Below the pieces are notes generated by a model. The model was not told the DNA's origin, searched no databases, and saw nothing but the letters and a program-made list of their open reading frames with translations. From NCBI RefSeq assembly GCF_019711515.1, contig NZ_JAIGNO010000001.1:434001-498000 (forward strand): a stretch of DNA of 64,000 nt, in the 5' to 3' direction. Shown one piece after another: positions 1-10,127 of this stretch. Made by a program: the position numbers and the translations under genes. How positions within the stretch are numbered: the first letter of the stretch is position 1; the number at the start of each line of letters is the position of its first letter. This DNA comes from Qipengyuania qiaonensis (GTDB lineage Bacteria > Pseudomonadota > Alphaproteobacteria > Sphingomonadales > Sphingomonadaceae).

Positions 1-99
1 CCGCAACCAGTTTTCGTCTCTGCCGATTACGCGCGCTTCGATGCTGGTTACGGCAAGTGGAGGGTGGGCCGAATGCGGCTCCAATCGATACGTTTGCAT
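1..99 (-). CDS. 5' end of an unknown protein, cut by the window edge
   Basis: A reverse-strand frame starts at ATG 99-97 and stays open to the window edge, giving 33 residues. An AGAGG-like ribosome binding site precedes it. The visible peptide contains [15 protein letters not shown], which looks like real coding sequence. It faintly recalls the N-termini of DOMON-like domain proteins found in sphingomonads, but that is memory of the family and not tested. It is divergent from tyrS, with only about 30 bases between the two starts, so the promoters must overlap the coding ends. Confidence 0.5.
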   Translation of the reverse strand, partial: MQTYRLEPHSAHPPLAVTSIEARVIGRDENWLR

Positions 100-131
100 G
101 CCGCCTCTTACCTGCTAGCGGGCGCTTCGTC

Positions 132-1361
132 ATGAGCAACTATCAGTCCGACCTATTGCGCGTGCTCGATCAGCGCGGATACATCCACCAGATCACCGAT
201 CCGGCTGGCCTCGATGCACTTGTGGCGCAGCAGGTCGTGCCGGCATATATCGGCTTCGATGCCACTGCGCCGTCGCTTCATATCGGCAGTCTGGTACAGA
301 TCATGATGCTGCGTCGTCTGCAGCAGACGGGCCATAAACCGATCGTATTGATGGGCGGCGGGACCACACGCATCGGAGATCCAACCGGGCGCGACGAGAG
401 TCGCAAGATGCTGACCGATCAGGTGATTGACGAAAACATCGCAGGCATACGCACGGTCTTCGAGCGTCTGCTTGTTTTCGGTGACGGTCCCACCGATGCG
501 GTTATGGTCAATAATCAGGATTGGCTGAGCGGTCTTGGCTACATCGAGATGCTCCAGAAAGTCGGCACGCATTTCACGGTCAATCGCATGCTGACATTCG
601 ACTCGGTTCGCCTTCGCCTTGAGCGTGAACAGCCGATGACCTTCCTCGAATTCAACTACATGATCCTGCAAGGATATGACTTCAGGCATCTATCGCTGGA
701 AATGGGCGCGCGACTCCAGATGGGTGGCAGCGACCAGTGGGGCAACATCGTCAACGGCATGGAACTCGGCCGTCGTATGGATGGGAGCGAACTGTTCGGT
801 TTGACCACTCCGCTGCTCACAACGGCCGATGGAGCCAAGATGGGCAAAACCGCAGCGGGGGCTGTATGGCTTAACGAGGCCCAGTTGCCGAACTATGATT
901 TCTGGCAATACTGGCGCAATGTCGACGATCGCGATGTCGGTCGCTTCCTGCGGCTGTTCACCGACCTTCCTTTGGAAGAAATCGCCACACTGGAAGTGCT
1001 TGAGGGTTCGGACATCAACCGAGCCAAGACGGTTCTTGCCAACGAAGTAACCAAACTGGTTCGGGGTGAGGAGGCGACAATTCTTGCGGAGCGTACTGCT
1101 TCGGAGACATTCGCCGGAGGCGGGACAGGTACGGACCTTCCCACACTAGAGGTCGGCGTTGACGGCATGCGTATCGGCGCGGTGCTGACGGCACTCGGCT
1201 TCACGGCCTCCAATGGCGAGGCCAAGCGTAAGCTGGCCGAAGGCGCCGTCAAACTAGATGGCGAGCCAATAACCGATCCCGGCCATCTCGTTACCGTCAC
1301 CGCCGGCGCGGAAGCCAAGCTCAGCCTGGGCAAGAAGAAGCATGCGATTATCCGTCGCTAG
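132..1361 (+). CDS. tyrS: Tyrosyl-tRNA synthetase
   Basis: Class I aminoacyl-tRNA synthetase that charges tRNA-Tyr with tyrosine in the cytoplasm, 409 residues, a normal length. The HIGH motif appears as LHIGS about 50 residues in, and the KMSKS loop as KMGKT in the middle. The catalytic domain is followed by a C-terminal S4-like RNA-binding domain, recognisable from [16 protein letters not shown]. The frame is open from an ATG at 57, but the ATG at 132 (MSNYQSDLL) is the family-typical N-terminus. The next gene begins 113 bases downstream, so it is probably transcribed alone. Confidence 0.96.
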   Translation: MSNYQSDLLRVLDQRGYIHQITDPAGLDALVAQQVVPAYIGFDATAPSLHIGSLVQIMMLRRLQQTGHKPIVLMGGGTTRIGDPTGRDESRKMLTDQVIDENIAGIRTVFERLLVFGDGPTDAVMVNNQDWLSGLGYIEMLQKVGTHFTVNRMLTFDSVRLRLEREQPMTFLEFNYMILQGYDFRHLSLEMGARLQMGGSDQWGNIVNGMELGRRMDGSELFGLTTPLLTTADGAKMGKTAAGAVWLNEAQLPNYDFWQYWRNVDDRDVGRFLRLFTDLPLEEIATLEVLEGSDINRAKTVLANEVTKLVRGEEATILAERTASETFAGGGTGTDLPTLEVGVDGMRIGAVLTALGFTASNGEAKRKLAEGAVKLDGEPITDPGHLVTVTAGAEAKLSLGKKKHAIIRR

Positions 1362-1474
1362 GATCGACGAACTGCCCGATTTGCCTGGTATACTGCTAGG
1401 GCGGTTTACCAATTGCTAGCCTTTTAGGTGCATAAAGACACTCGATTGTTTCACGAATAGAGGGATCGCCAGCT

Positions 1475-1813
1475 ATGGGTGCCGGAGCACAACTGAGCGT
1501 AACCGACCAGCGGCGCATGACGCGTCACCCGGTTGACCACCCGGTCATTGCCGAACATTTCGGCAAGGGCGATGTGCGGCTGCACATCGCAAACATCTCG
1601 GCCAATGGCTTTATGGTGGACAATGCCGATGCCATCGGTCGTGGTGAACGCGTGATCGTGCGCCTGCCGGTGATCGGACGCATTGAAGCCTATTGCATCT
1701 GGACCCGCGATAACCGTGCCGGTTTCCAGTTCGAACGCATCATTCGCGTCGACGATTTTCTGGCCTTGATCGATACGCTGCAGCCAAACCCGCGCCTGCG
1801 CAAGCTGCGCTGA
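1475..1813 (+). CDS. PilZ domain protein
   Basis: A 112-residue single-domain protein with both halves of the PilZ cyclic-di-GMP signature: an RxxxR element (R13-R17) and an NxSxxG element (N40, S42, G45), followed by beta-strand-like segments. PilZ proteins bind cyclic di-GMP and pass the signal to motility, polysaccharide or other partners; the partner cannot be inferred here. It sits alone between tyrS and an MFS exporter and is followed by a clear hairpin terminator. Short alphaproteobacterial PilZ proteins of this kind are often uncharacterised. Domain call is firm, biological role unknown. Confidence 0.85.
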   Translation: MGAGAQLSVTDQRRMTRHPVDHPVIAEHFGKGDVRLHIANISANGFMVDNADAIGRGERVIVRLPVIGRIEAYCIWTRDNRAGFQFERIIRVDDFLALIDTLQPNPRLRKLR

Positions 1814-1841
1814 GCCGCAAAACCTACTTCTAGAACTGCAA

Positions 1842-1875
1842 GCAGGCCCGTCTTCACAACCGAAGGCGGGCCTGC
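1842..1875 (+). terminator. Hairpin terminator after the PilZ gene
   Basis: A 14-bp stem (GCAGGCCCGTCTTC against GAAGGCGGGCCTGC, one G-T pair) closes a 6-base loop 28 bases after the PilZ stop. There is no U-run after it. The downstream GTG start lies only 12 bases further on, so the hairpin may also shape the MFS leader. Confidence 0.7.
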
Positions 1876-1887
1876 CATGCGTCCGGG

Positions 1888-3198
1888 GTGAGCGAAACCG
1901 ACACACTCTCCCCCGAATTCTCGCCCTTGCGAATAGCGAATTTCCGCGCCTACTTTGTTTCGCGCCTGACGATGACGCTAGCGCAATATGCGATGATGCT
2001 GATCATCGGTTGGCAAACCTACAATATCGCGCGCGATAGTGGATTGGGCGTGGCGGCGGCGTCTGGGCAGCTGGCACTTATTGGTCTCCTGCAGTTTGTG
2101 CCGCTCTTCATACTCACCCCGTTTTCGGGGTGGGCAGCCGATCATTTCGACCGGCGAAACCTCGCCCGGCTGACCATGCTGGCCCAGTTGGGATGTGCGC
2201 TCGCCCTTACTTGGTTTACTTGGTCGGAAACAATGACCTTGCCCGCTCTATTCGGCGTTGCGATCGTGCTGGGCATCGTTCGCTCCTTCAATGGGCCGGC
2301 GCTTTCGGCGCTTGCGCCCAATCTGGTGCCAAAGACGATTCTGCCTAATGCAATCGCCCTGTCCAGCATCGCCTGGCAGACGGGTATGATCGTCGGTCCG
2401 GCGATCGGGGGATATACCCATGCTATCGCACCTGCCCTCCCTTACGCGGTGGCGTGCGCTCTGTTTGCGGTGGCGATCATGGCGCTGTCTTTCGTCGGTC
2501 GAGTGCCCCAGCCCCCGCGCGAGGCAAACAAGCGGCCGATCCACCAAATGGTTGAAGGCTTGCGCTACGTGATCCGCAACAAGATGGTACTGGGTGCTAT
2601 CACACTCGACCTTTTCGCAGTCTTCCTTGCCGGAGCGACAGCGCTTTTCCCGGTTTTCGCGCGCGACATTCTCGAAGTCGGCGAAACCGGCCTCGCCCAG
2701 CTTGCCATGGCCCCTGCCGTTGGCGCCGCGCTGACAGCCTTGTGGTTCAGCTTCCGCCCCCTCAGGACGAATGTCGGACCCAAAATGCTTTGGGCGGTCG
2801 CGATCTTCGGTTTCGCCACTGTGATCTTCGGCCTGTCCAAATCGATGCCGCTCAGCCTCGCCATGCTATTCATCGTCGGTGCGGCGGATATGTTCAGCGT
2901 CTATATCCGCCAGTCGCTGATCCAGTTGCACACGCCCGACGACAAGCGGGGGCGTGTGTCCTCGGTCAGCCTGCTGACGATCAGCGCCTCAAACGAGTTC
3001 GGCGATTTCTTCTCCGGCAGCCTCGCCTTCCTCGTCGGTCCGGTGCTCGCGGTGGTCGGTGGCGGGGTCGGGGCGATCATCACCGTCGCCATATGGGCGC
3101 GCATATTTCCCGTTCTCCGAACAACGCGGACCTTTGACCCGCCTGAAGAATTGCTAGACACTCCCCCCGAAGAAAAATTGCAGGAGCAGATGCCATGA
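1888..3198 (+). CDS. Major facilitator superfamily exporter (EntS/MFS_3 type)
   Basis: A 436-residue polytopic inner-membrane protein with about 12 hydrophobic segments. The N-terminal part has the loop [15 protein letters not shown], the MFS signature between helices 2 and 3. Overall pattern matches the MFS_3/enterobactin-exporter-like group, which exports small molecules by proton antiport; the substrate is unknown. The start is GTG at 1888, because the nearest upstream ATG (1877) runs into a stop after four codons. Its TGA overlaps the ATG of cysK (ATGA), so it is translated as one unit with cysK and the following hydrolase, but no functional link to cysteine synthesis is evident. Confidence 0.88.
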   Translation: MSETDTLSPEFSPLRIANFRAYFVSRLTMTLAQYAMMLIIGWQTYNIARDSGLGVAAASGQLALIGLLQFVPLFILTPFSGWAADHFDRRNLARLTMLAQLGCALALTWFTWSETMTLPALFGVAIVLGIVRSFNGPALSALAPNLVPKTILPNAIALSSIAWQTGMIVGPAIGGYTHAIAPALPYAVACALFAVAIMALSFVGRVPQPPREANKRPIHQMVEGLRYVIRNKMVLGAITLDLFAVFLAGATALFPVFARDILEVGETGLAQLAMAPAVGAALTALWFSFRPLRTNVGPKMLWAVAIFGFATVIFGLSKSMPLSLAMLFIVGAADMFSVYIRQSLIQLHTPDDKRGRVSSVSLLTISASNEFGDFFSGSLAFLVGPVLAVVGGGVGAIITVAIWARIFPVLRTTRTFDPPEELLDTPPEEKLQEQMP

Positions 3199-4112
3199 AA
3201 GCCGACTCCGTTCTCGCCACTATCGGCAGCACCCCTCACATCCGCCTGTCGCGCCTGTTCCCCGACCACGAGGTCTGGGTGAAGAGCGAGCGTGCCAATC
3301 CCGGCGGTTCGATCAAGGATCGCATCGGCCTCGCCATGGTCGAAGATGCCGAGAAGGCGGGCAAGCTCAAACCGGGCGGCACAATCATCGAGCCGACCAG
3401 CGGCAACACCGGTATCGGCCTTGCCATGACCGCCGCGGTCAAAGGCTACAAGCTGGTGCTGGTCATGCCCGAAAGCATGAGCATAGAACGCCGCCGCCTG
3501 ATGCTCGCCTATGGCGCGACCTTCGATCTCACGCCCAAGGAAAAGGGCATGAAAGGCGCGATCGAACGCGCTCAGGAACTGGTAGAGCAGACGGAAGGCG
3601 CCTGGATGCCGAGCCAGTTCGACAATGAAAGCAACTGGAAGGTCCATGCCCGCACTACGGCAAAGGAAATCCTCGAGGACTTCGCCGACACTCCCATAGA
3701 CGCACTGATTACCGGCGTCGGCACGGGCGGCCACCTGACCGGCTGCGCCGAAGTTCTCAAGGAACACTGGCCCGATATGAAAGCCTATGCGGTCGAGCCC
3801 ACCCTGTCGCCTGTCATCAGCGGCGGCCAGCCCGGCCCGCACCCGATCCAGGGCATCGGCGCGGGCTTCGTTCCCGACAATCTCCATACCAAGGCCATTG
3901 ACGGCGCGATCCAGGTTGAACCCGAAGACGCCAAGGAAATGGCCCGCCAGTGCGCGGTGAAGGAAGGCCTGCTCGTCGGCATTTCAAGCGGCGCGACGCT
4001 TGCTGCGATCAAGCACAAGCTGGTCGATCTGCCCGCCGGATCGCGCGTGCTCGGCTTCAACTACGACACTGGCGAGCGGTATCTGTCGGTACCGGACTTC
4101 CTGCCCGAATGA
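3195..4112 (+). CDS. cysK: Cysteine synthase A (O-acetylserine sulfhydrylase)
   Basis: PLP-dependent enzyme that makes cysteine from O-acetylserine and sulfide. At 305 residues it is of family length. The PLP lysine is K41 in PGGSIKDR; the substrate loop TSGNTG follows near residue 70, the phosphate-binding GTGGH near residue 178, and a Ser at the GISSGA motif contacts the pyridine ring. It overlaps the MFS gene by 4 bases and its own TGA overlaps the next ATG by 4 bases, giving a three-gene translationally coupled operon. The CysK versus CysM assignment is by overall similarity. Confidence 0.94.
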   Translation: MKADSVLATIGSTPHIRLSRLFPDHEVWVKSERANPGGSIKDRIGLAMVEDAEKAGKLKPGGTIIEPTSGNTGIGLAMTAAVKGYKLVLVMPESMSIERRRLMLAYGATFDLTPKEKGMKGAIERAQELVEQTEGAWMPSQFDNESNWKVHARTTAKEILEDFADTPIDALITGVGTGGHLTGCAEVLKEHWPDMKAYAVEPTLSPVISGGQPGPHPIQGIGAGFVPDNLHTKAIDGAIQVEPEDAKEMARQCAVKEGLLVGISSGATLAAIKHKLVDLPAGSRVLGFNYDTGERYLSVPDFLPE

Positions 4113-4828
4113 AGAATTTCGAGAAGGTCGGATATAATGACGGCACGGTTGGCTTGACCGCATTGCACGCGCGGTCGGATGGTCAGGTCCGGGCCGCCGT
4201 CGCCATCTTTCCCACCTTCATGAACTCTACACCTGCCGTCGAGGCCAAGGTACGGCAACTGGTAGAAGCGGGCTACGCCGTCCTCATCGGCGATTTCTAC
4301 GGGCCAGAGGCGCCCGCCAATGCCGACGAAGCCTTCGCCGCGATGCGTAATCTGCGCAGCGATCCGGAAGCAATGCGGCAAAGGCTGCGCGCCACGCTCG
4401 ATCTCCTGCGCGAGCTGGAACCGGGCGTCCCGCACCTTGCCATCGGTTTCTGCCTCGGCGGACTGGCTGCGCTGGAAATGGCCCGCGACGGACAGGATCT
4501 AGCAGCAGTCGTCAGCTTCCACGGAATGCTCGAAACGGCCCTCCCCGCAAGCGCGCCGATCAAACCGCGCATACTGGTCTGCCACGGCGACGCTGACTCG
4601 CTCGTACCCAGATCGCAAGTCGCGCAGTTCTGGGAGGAAATGGACGCTGTAAAGGCGGACTGGCACTTCCACAGCTATGCGGGTGTCGAACACGGCTTCA
4701 CCAATCCACGCACGCTCGATGGCTCACCCAACCCGGCCTACAATGCCAGCGCCGACCGCCAGAGCTGGAGGGCGATGCATGCTTTTCTCGACGAGGTACT
4801 GGGCAAAGCCAGGCCTTGTACCAGGTAA
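4109..4828 (+). CDS. Dienelactone hydrolase family protein
   Basis: A 239-residue alpha/beta hydrolase. The nucleophile is Cys115 in GFCLGG, with the acid in the HGDAD stretch (around D161-D163) and the histidine H195 in VEHGF, so the Cys-Asp-His triad of the dienelactone hydrolase family is complete. Classical members open dienelactones in chlorocatechol breakdown, but many genomic homologues have no known substrate, and no aromatic pathway genes lie nearby. The ATG at 4109 overlaps the cysK stop (ATGA), which fixes the start although the frame is open further upstream. Last gene of the operon; a hairpin follows. Confidence 0.9.
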   Translation: MKNFEKVGYNDGTVGLTALHARSDGQVRAAVAIFPTFMNSTPAVEAKVRQLVEAGYAVLIGDFYGPEAPANADEAFAAMRNLRSDPEAMRQRLRATLDLLRELEPGVPHLAIGFCLGGLAALEMARDGQDLAAVVSFHGMLETALPASAPIKPRILVCHGDADSLVPRSQVAQFWEEMDAVKADWHFHSYAGVEHGFTNPRTLDGSPNPAYNASADRQSWRAMHAFLDEVLGKARPCTR

Positions 4829-4845
4829 CATCTCGCGGGGGGGTA

Positions 4846-4885
4846 ACGGCAGGGAAAGCGGCCTCTGTCTCTCCTTCCCTGCCGT
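4846..4885. terminator. Bidirectional hairpin between convergent genes
   Basis: A perfect 11-bp inverted repeat (ACGGCAGGGAA with TTCCCTGCCGT, 18-base loop) lies in the 63-base gap between the hydrolase stop and the PhoX stop. It can serve both strands. No U-run is present. Confidence 0.6.
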
Positions 4886-4891
4886 CCGGGA

Positions 4892-7438
4892 TCAGAGGCC
4901 GACGACTCCGCCGTCGTCCTTGGTTATCGCGACAACACCTGAGCGCGGACGGCCCGATTGGTTGCCGGATTGCGATTGCGGCCAGTTGCTGGAAGGTGCG
5001 TCGGGCGTTCCGTCTTCACCCGGGTGCTGAATGCCGACGAACAAGGTCCGACCATCGGGAGTTGAATCAACTCCGGTTATCTCACATTCGTTCGGCCCAA
5101 CCAGAAAGCGCCGGAGATTTGCCGAGGTCGCGGCTGTGCCCATGACCGTCTGCTGTGAGGATGCCATTCCGGCAGCATCCATTCCGCCGACCGTTATGCG
5201 ATCACCGTCGCCAACCTTGCCGGGAAATGCAACCAGCATCTGGTCATTGGTCCGATCATCCATCGATCCGTCATCTGTCTGGATCCAGGCAAGCGGTGCC
5301 ACTTGTCCCCCGGCATTCTGTGGACGCGAAAACCACAAGCCGTCCGGCGAAGAGAAATCGTTCGCGTTACCGAGCTCGGAAATGTTGCGATCGACGCCCG
5401 GTTGGTCCGGATCCTGAGAGTCCGCTCCAAAAAGATACACATCCCACGTGAAGCGAGTTGCCCCCGGATTGCTCTCACGCTCGCGAATCCGAACGATGTG
5501 GCCATTGGGATTGCCATAATTGTTGGCGCTTGCGGGCGATGGATCGTTGTAGAAACGAGGATTGGGTGCGTTGACTGCCGTGATCGGTCGACTGGACGCA
5601 CGATTGTTGGTCAATGTCAGGTACACTTCGCCGGTGACCGGATTTGTAGCGGTCCATTCCGGGCGATCCATTGTCGTCGCGCCAACCGCATCTGCAGCGA
5701 GACGTGCGTGCACGAGAATGTCAGCTTGGTCAGCAAACTCATACCCTGCCGGATTCGGTACTTGACCAAATACCAGCGGTAACCACGTACCCGTGCCGTC
5801 CTCGTTGAACCGCGCCACATAGAGCGTTCCATTGTCCAGATATTTGTCGCCAACAGCCAAACGATCCTCGGCCAGCGCATCTTGAGGGTCCCATTTCGCC
5901 GCGGAGACGAACTTGTAGAAATACTCGTTGCGCGAGTCGTCACCCATATAGACGGATACCGGCCTACCCCGAGTAATCTTCCCGAGCCATGCGCCTTCAT
6001 GTGCAAAGCGACCAAGGGCTGTGCGTTTGCGGGGCGCTGCATTGGGATTGTATGGGTCGATCTCGACCACCCAGCCATATTGGTTGGGCTCGTTGCGATA
6101 GTCGGTCACCGCGTCGGCCGGATCATCGGTTTTGGCACGCGCGTCCCACTTGTCGAAAACATCCTGCGGCCAAGCGCTCGCGGAGACACTGGCCCACCCA
6201 TAATTACCAGTGCTCGACGTAACCCCATAGCGACGAAGGGCGACCAGTTCTTCAGGGCTTCGTTGGGCATCATCCCCGCTCCGAAGGAAATAGAACGCCC
6301 AGTTCTCTTCGCAGGTTAAAAGCGATGCCCAAAGCGTGACGCCGTTGGCGCAATTGTTGATTGTGCCGCGACCTGCCGTACCCGCAGGAGAGAACTTGGT
6401 CTTGAGCAGGTCCGATCCTCGGACGGGCCCGTAAATTTCGGTAGGAGTGTTCGGGGTCACTCTGCGGTTCAAAGGCCCGCCCTGCACGAATTCCCAAGTG
6501 CTCGGGATTTTCTTGCCGCCATCTCCCCCTTTCCTGCTACCTTCGCCACTTCCGAGCTTGGCGGTGTCGCGAATCTCGACGAACGAAACACCGTGCGCCT
6601 CGATCTCCTTCATGGCTTCTTCTTCCGGTCGGGTGCCCGAAGCGCTTGTCGTGGGGCCGTTGGGGTGGAGATACTGAATGTTCAGATTTTCATGGTTCTG
6701 GGCAAGGATCCCGCGAAGCGAGGAATTGTCATCGCGACGACCCGTCTTCACTCCAAGGCCGAAATAGTACAACGCATCTCCATGATCCCCGATGCGGCCC
6801 GCGTAATTGGCGTCCGTTCCGTCGTTCTGGAAAGCGGGAACGCCTGCGAGGATCGGATCTCCCAGGGCGGTCAGAATAGCTACGGAGTAGCCCTTGGGCA
6901 CGGTCACTTCATCGGTAATGTTCTTGTCGACCGCCTTGAACTTCAGCTTTGCCGGTTCGACCTTAACCTTGCGCTCTACGCGCCGACCATCCTTCATCAC
7001 CGAGAACGAGAATTCGGTCGGTCGTGAAACGGCCGGCGCAATGAAGCTGCCGGGCAGGCCTTCGTCACTGAGCAGGGTCACGGGAGACCCATCAATCTGA
7101 CTTATGGTCAAACCCGACGTGCTTGGCCCGGAGCCGGCGGTGCCGGAACTCGGGGCCGATATGTCCACCATGCTGCCGGCGGTAGCAACGATCGTACCGG
7201 TGGCGGAATCGTTCGAAGTCAACGAGAAAGGGGAGTCTTCCCCACCGCACGCGGTGAGCAAAGTGCTGCCGAAAACTGCCGCACCGGTTGCTCGTGCACC
7301 TCCAAGGATCGTAGCGCGTCTTGAAAGACGCCGGTCGACCAAGGCGCCCAGAGCGGGATTGTCGGTCTGGTTGCTATCGATATCGCCATCCGAGTACATG
7401 GAATGGTTAGCAAATTCATCGCGCACGAGATCAGTCAT
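4892..7438 (-). CDS. phoX: PhoX family alkaline phosphatase (DUF839), Tat lipoprotein
   Basis: A secreted phosphomonoesterase of the PhoX family, which uses calcium and iron and releases phosphate from organic esters outside the inner membrane. The N-terminus has a twin-arginine signal (SRRATILGG, R40-R41) and then a lipobox-like LTAC (C64), so it may be a Tat-exported lipoprotein. The body contains PhoX/DUF839 features such as the AQNHE stretch, SLLTCEENW and EIDPYNPNA. At 848 residues it is longer than many PhoX proteins; a beta-rich segment follows the signal (residues about 70-160). A good Shine-Dalgarno (GGGAGGGA) precedes the ATG at 7438. Pho-box control would be expected, but I cannot point to a convincing box. 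Confidence 0.88.
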   Translation of the reverse strand: MTDLVRDEFANHSMYSDGDIDSNQTDNPALGALVDRRLSRRATILGGARATGAAVFGSTLLTACGGEDSPFSLTSNDSATGTIVATAGSMVDISAPSSGTAGSGPSTSGLTISQIDGSPVTLLSDEGLPGSFIAPAVSRPTEFSFSVMKDGRRVERKVKVEPAKLKFKAVDKNITDEVTVPKGYSVAILTALGDPILAGVPAFQNDGTDANYAGRIGDHGDALYYFGLGVKTGRRDDNSSLRGILAQNHENLNIQYLHPNGPTTSASGTRPEEEAMKEIEAHGVSFVEIRDTAKLGSGEGSRKGGDGGKKIPSTWEFVQGGPLNRRVTPNTPTEIYGPVRGSDLLKTKFSPAGTAGRGTINNCANGVTLWASLLTCEENWAFYFLRSGDDAQRSPEELVALRRYGVTSSTGNYGWASVSASAWPQDVFDKWDARAKTDDPADAVTDYRNEPNQYGWVVEIDPYNPNAAPRKRTALGRFAHEGAWLGKITRGRPVSVYMGDDSRNEYFYKFVSAAKWDPQDALAEDRLAVGDKYLDNGTLYVARFNEDGTGTWLPLVFGQVPNPAGYEFADQADILVHARLAADAVGATTMDRPEWTATNPVTGEVYLTLTNNRASSRPITAVNAPNPRFYNDPSPASANNYGNPNGHIVRIRERESNPGATRFTWDVYLFGADSQDPDQPGVDRNISELGNANDFSSPDGLWFSRPQNAGGQVAPLAWIQTDDGSMDDRTNDQMLVAFPGKVGDGDRITVGGMDAAGMASSQQTVMGTAATSANLRRFLVGPNECEITGVDSTPDGRTLFVGIQHPGEDGTPDAPSSNWPQSQSGNQSGRPRSGVVAITKDDGGVVGL

Positions 7439-7776
7439 CGAACTTCCCTCCCAAAAGGAATCTGGAAGTTCAGATGGTATTAACGATGTCTTTCGAAACG
7501 GCGCTATGTTTACGTCCGCCTAGTGACACGGGAGCTAGCAACGCAAAATGCGAAGACTATCCTGTATTCTGGCCTGAACCGGGCAAGAACATGATTTCCA
7601 AAGGCTTCCGTGCTTGATCCGGCCGAAGGGCGGAACTCGATATCACCAAACTGTAGGTCTACGGTCATACAATGGACTCATTGTCCATTTCGAGAGACAG
7701 AAGTTGCTCTTCCCGTCTGTGACCAAAGTATCGAAAATCGAGTCCCGCCATTCCAGAGAAGGCCCTGAGAACACGG
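7439..7776. other. Intergenic region upstream of phoX
   Basis: No gene is seen here. It must hold the phoX promoter and the end of the acyl-CoA dehydrogenase transcript. The one clear structure is a 7-bp inverted repeat with a 5-base centre at 7671-7689 (AATGGAC/GTCCATT), which could be an operator or hairpin. A GTGTCAC stretch at 7526-7532 on the reverse strand resembles half a Pho box, but there is no second properly spaced half. Confidence 0.4.
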
Positions 7777-9582
7777 TCAGGCGGCGGTAGCAAAAGCCTC
7801 CTCGCCCAGCGCCATCATGCTCTCGCTGCCCGCTTCGAGCTTGCGGCGCAATGCGCCGGCATCCGGCAGGAAGCGATCCATGTAATAGCGGGCCGTCGCG
7901 AGCTTGGCTTCGTAGAACGCATTGTCACCGGTTCCGCTGGCAAGGGCAGCCTGTGCCACGTCGGCCATGCGCAACCACATCCACCCAAGGGTCACAATGC
8001 CCATGATGTGCATGTAATGATGGGCACCCGCGCCGAGATCATTGGGGTTCTGCATCGCATTTTGCATGAACCACATGGTGGCGGCTTGTTGCTGCCCAAG
8101 AGCCTTCTCGAGCTGCTCGGCCATCGCGCCAAGATTTTCGTCGCCCTTGGTAGCGGCGATATCGTCGCCCACGGTCTTGAAGAACGCCTGGATGGCCGCG
8201 CCCCCCTTGCTGGCCAGTTTGCGCCCGCACAGATCCATCGCCTGCACACCATTCGTACCTTCATAGATCTGCGCGATGCGGGCATCACGAACGAACTGGC
8301 TCATGCCCCATTCTTCGATGTAGCCATGGCCGCCAAAGACCTGCTGCATATTCGTCGCAACTTCGTAGCCCTTGTCGGTGCCATAGCCCTTGATGACCGG
8401 GGTGAGCAGGCCGATCATGGCGTCGGCTTCGGCACGCTCCTCTTCTGTCTGCGCTTTGTGCGTCAGGTCGACCTGCAAGGCTCCCCACAGACACAAGGCA
8501 CGCATGCCTTCGGTGAAGGCCTTGGCATCCATCAGCATGCGGCGGACATCGGGGTGGACAAAGATCGGGTCGGCTTGTGCTTCGGGATCGGCCGGGCCGG
8601 TCAATGCGCGCCCCTGACGACGGTCGAGTGCGTACGCGACGGCGTTCTGATAGGCGACTTCGGCCTGGCTAAGTCCCTGGATACCGACACCGAGCCGCGC
8701 GGCATTCATCATGATGAACATGGCGGCGAGACCCTTGTTCTCCTCGCCGACGAGCCAACCCTTGGCGCCATCGTAGTTGAGGACGCAGGTCGAGTTCGCG
8801 TGGATGCCCATCTTGTGCTCGATCGAACCGCACATCACGCCATTGCGTTCCCCGACCGAACCGTCTTCGTTCACGAGGAATTTTGGCACTACGAAGAGCG
8901 AGATACCCTTGGTGCTATCGGGCGCACCCGGCGTCTTGGCAAGAACGAGGTGGATGATGTTGTCCGCCATGTCGTGTTCGCCGGCGGAGATAAAGATCTT
9001 GGTGCCGGTGATCGCATAGCTGCCATCGGCCTGCGGTTCGGCCTTGGTGCGGATCATGCCGAGGTCCGTTCCGCAATGCGGTTCGGTCAGGTTCATGGTG
9101 CCGGTCCATTCGCCCGAGACCATCTTGGGAAGATATGTTTCCTTCTGCTCCTGGCTGCCTTTGGCGATCAGTGCCGAGATCGCGCCATTTGTGAGGCCCG
9201 GATACATGCCGAAAGCCTGGTTGGCGCTTGAGATGAACTCTTCCATCACGAAGCCCAGGACGTGGGGCATGCCCTGCCCGCCGAACTCTTCCGGATGGGC
9301 TAGTGTCCCCCAACCCGCGGTACGAAATTGGTCGAAAGCAGCCTTGAAACCCTTGGGGGTGGTGACCGAACCGTCTTCGTTTCGGGTGCAACCTTCCTGA
9401 TCGCCTGACTGGTTGATCGGTGCGAGCACCTCTGCACAGAACTTCCCGCCCTCATTGAGAACCGCGTCGGTCACATCCGAACTCGCCATCTCGAAACCCG
9501 GCAGATTGCCGTAACTGGCAAGGTCCAGCATCTCATTGATGATGAAACGGGTGTCGCGGGTCGGGGCGGAATAGATGGGCAT
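7777..9582 (-). CDS. Acyl-CoA dehydrogenase, large 600-residue type
   Basis: FAD-dependent enzyme that introduces the alpha-beta double bond in acyl-CoA thioesters. At 601 residues it belongs to the longer class (DmdC/FadE-like) with an extra C-terminal helical domain. Visible features include the substrate and FAD segment MNLTEPHCGTDLG, the FGGHGYIEE stretch, and IAQIYEGTNGVQ, where the Glu is the usual catalytic base position. Substrate chain length cannot be told; DmdC itself acts on methylmercaptopropionyl-CoA. A MerR regulator lies 50 bases upstream on the same strand, with an operator before it, so the pair is likely co-transcribed and induced by an acyl-CoA or related stress signal. 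Confidence 0.93.
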   Translation of the reverse strand: MPIYSAPTRDTRFIINEMLDLASYGNLPGFEMASSDVTDAVLNEGGKFCAEVLAPINQSGDQEGCTRNEDGSVTTPKGFKAAFDQFRTAGWGTLAHPEEFGGQGMPHVLGFVMEEFISSANQAFGMYPGLTNGAISALIAKGSQEQKETYLPKMVSGEWTGTMNLTEPHCGTDLGMIRTKAEPQADGSYAITGTKIFISAGEHDMADNIIHLVLAKTPGAPDSTKGISLFVVPKFLVNEDGSVGERNGVMCGSIEHKMGIHANSTCVLNYDGAKGWLVGEENKGLAAMFIMMNAARLGVGIQGLSQAEVAYQNAVAYALDRRQGRALTGPADPEAQADPIFVHPDVRRMLMDAKAFTEGMRALCLWGALQVDLTHKAQTEEERAEADAMIGLLTPVIKGYGTDKGYEVATNMQQVFGGHGYIEEWGMSQFVRDARIAQIYEGTNGVQAMDLCGRKLASKGGAAIQAFFKTVGDDIAATKGDENLGAMAEQLEKALGQQQAATMWFMQNAMQNPNDLGAGAHHYMHIMGIVTLGWMWLRMADVAQAALASGTGDNAFYEAKLATARYYMDRFLPDAGALRRKLEAGSESMMALGEEAFATAA

Positions 9583-9632
9583 CTGAGTGTCCTTGGTCTG
9601 GGTTCTGTCAGGTTCTTTTGCCAGAGGGCAAA

Positions 9633-10091
9633 TCAGTCGAGATCGAGCGTCTCGATATGCTCGATGAATTCTGTCAGTTCGTTGATCGAACTGTCGATAT
9701 CGTCACGCTGTTCTTTCAGCTTGGCGACATGCGCCTTGCATTTCTCGATCGTTACGCGGCGCTGCTCAACGCGACCGTCTCCGAGATCGTACAAGTCGAT
9801 CATTTCGCGGATTTCGGTCAGCGAGAAGCCGACATTCTTGGCCCGCATGATCCATGCAAGTCGTGCGCGATCGCGCTTCGAGTATATTCGCGTAAGGCCA
9901 ATGCGCGATGGCGCGATCAGCCCCTCATCCTCGTAAAAGCGCAAGGCGCGCGCGGTGCAGCGAAATTCGCTGGTAAGGTCGGAGATCGAATATTGCTCGC
10001 GGCCAAGTTCGTCGGGCCGCTCGATATGCGCGCCGGCATGCCGGCGATCACCCTGTCCGGCGGCGGAATCCTTGGGAAGCGGCTGAGTCAT
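9633..10091 (-). CDS. MerR family regulator of acyl-CoA metabolism
   Basis: A 152-residue dimeric DNA-binding protein. The N-terminal winged helix-turn-helix (about residues 34-60: [20 protein letters not shown]) is followed by a second helical unit ([16 protein letters not shown]) and a long dimerisation coiled coil. It has no metal-binding Cys cluster at the C-terminus. It resembles the LiuR/IVD-type MerR group that controls branched-chain or fatty acid degradation, which fits the acyl-CoA dehydrogenase directly downstream. An in-frame TTG lies at 10109, but that would place the start inside the operator; the ATG at 10091 is preferred. Confidence 0.88.
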   Translation of the reverse strand: MTQPLPKDSAAGQGDRRHAGAHIERPDELGREQYSISDLTSEFRCTARALRFYEDEGLIAPSRIGLTRIYSKRDRARLAWIMRAKNVGFSLTEIREMIDLYDLGDGRVEQRRVTIEKCKAHVAKLKEQRDDIDSSINELTEFIEHIETLDLD

Positions 10092-10105
10092 GCATTCCCA
10101 ATATC

Positions 10106-10127
10106 TCAACGTTTACGTAAGCGTCAA
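10106..10127. promoter_or_regulatory. MerR-type palindromic operator
   Basis: Reverse-strand reading TTGACGCTTAC/GTAAACGTTGA is an imperfect palindrome (8 of 11 matching positions per half) centred on TTACGTAA, close in style to MerR-family LiuR-like sites. It lies 15 bases ahead of the merR ATG and runs into the last codon of hisI. A second small palindrome, CGTCAAG-T-CTTGACG (10122-10136), overlaps it. This implies autoregulation of the merR-acyl-CoA dehydrogenase unit. Confidence 0.6.

Noticed and set aside
2901-3887. Long reverse-strand open frame opposite MFS and cysK
   Set aside because: It is antisense to two clear genes and has no recognisable product; long frames on the opposite strand are common in GC-rich DNA.
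7520-7560. Possible Pho box upstream of phoX (GTGTCAC on the reverse strand)
   Set aside because: Only one half fits; no second repeat at an 11-base spacing is present, so it is not called.
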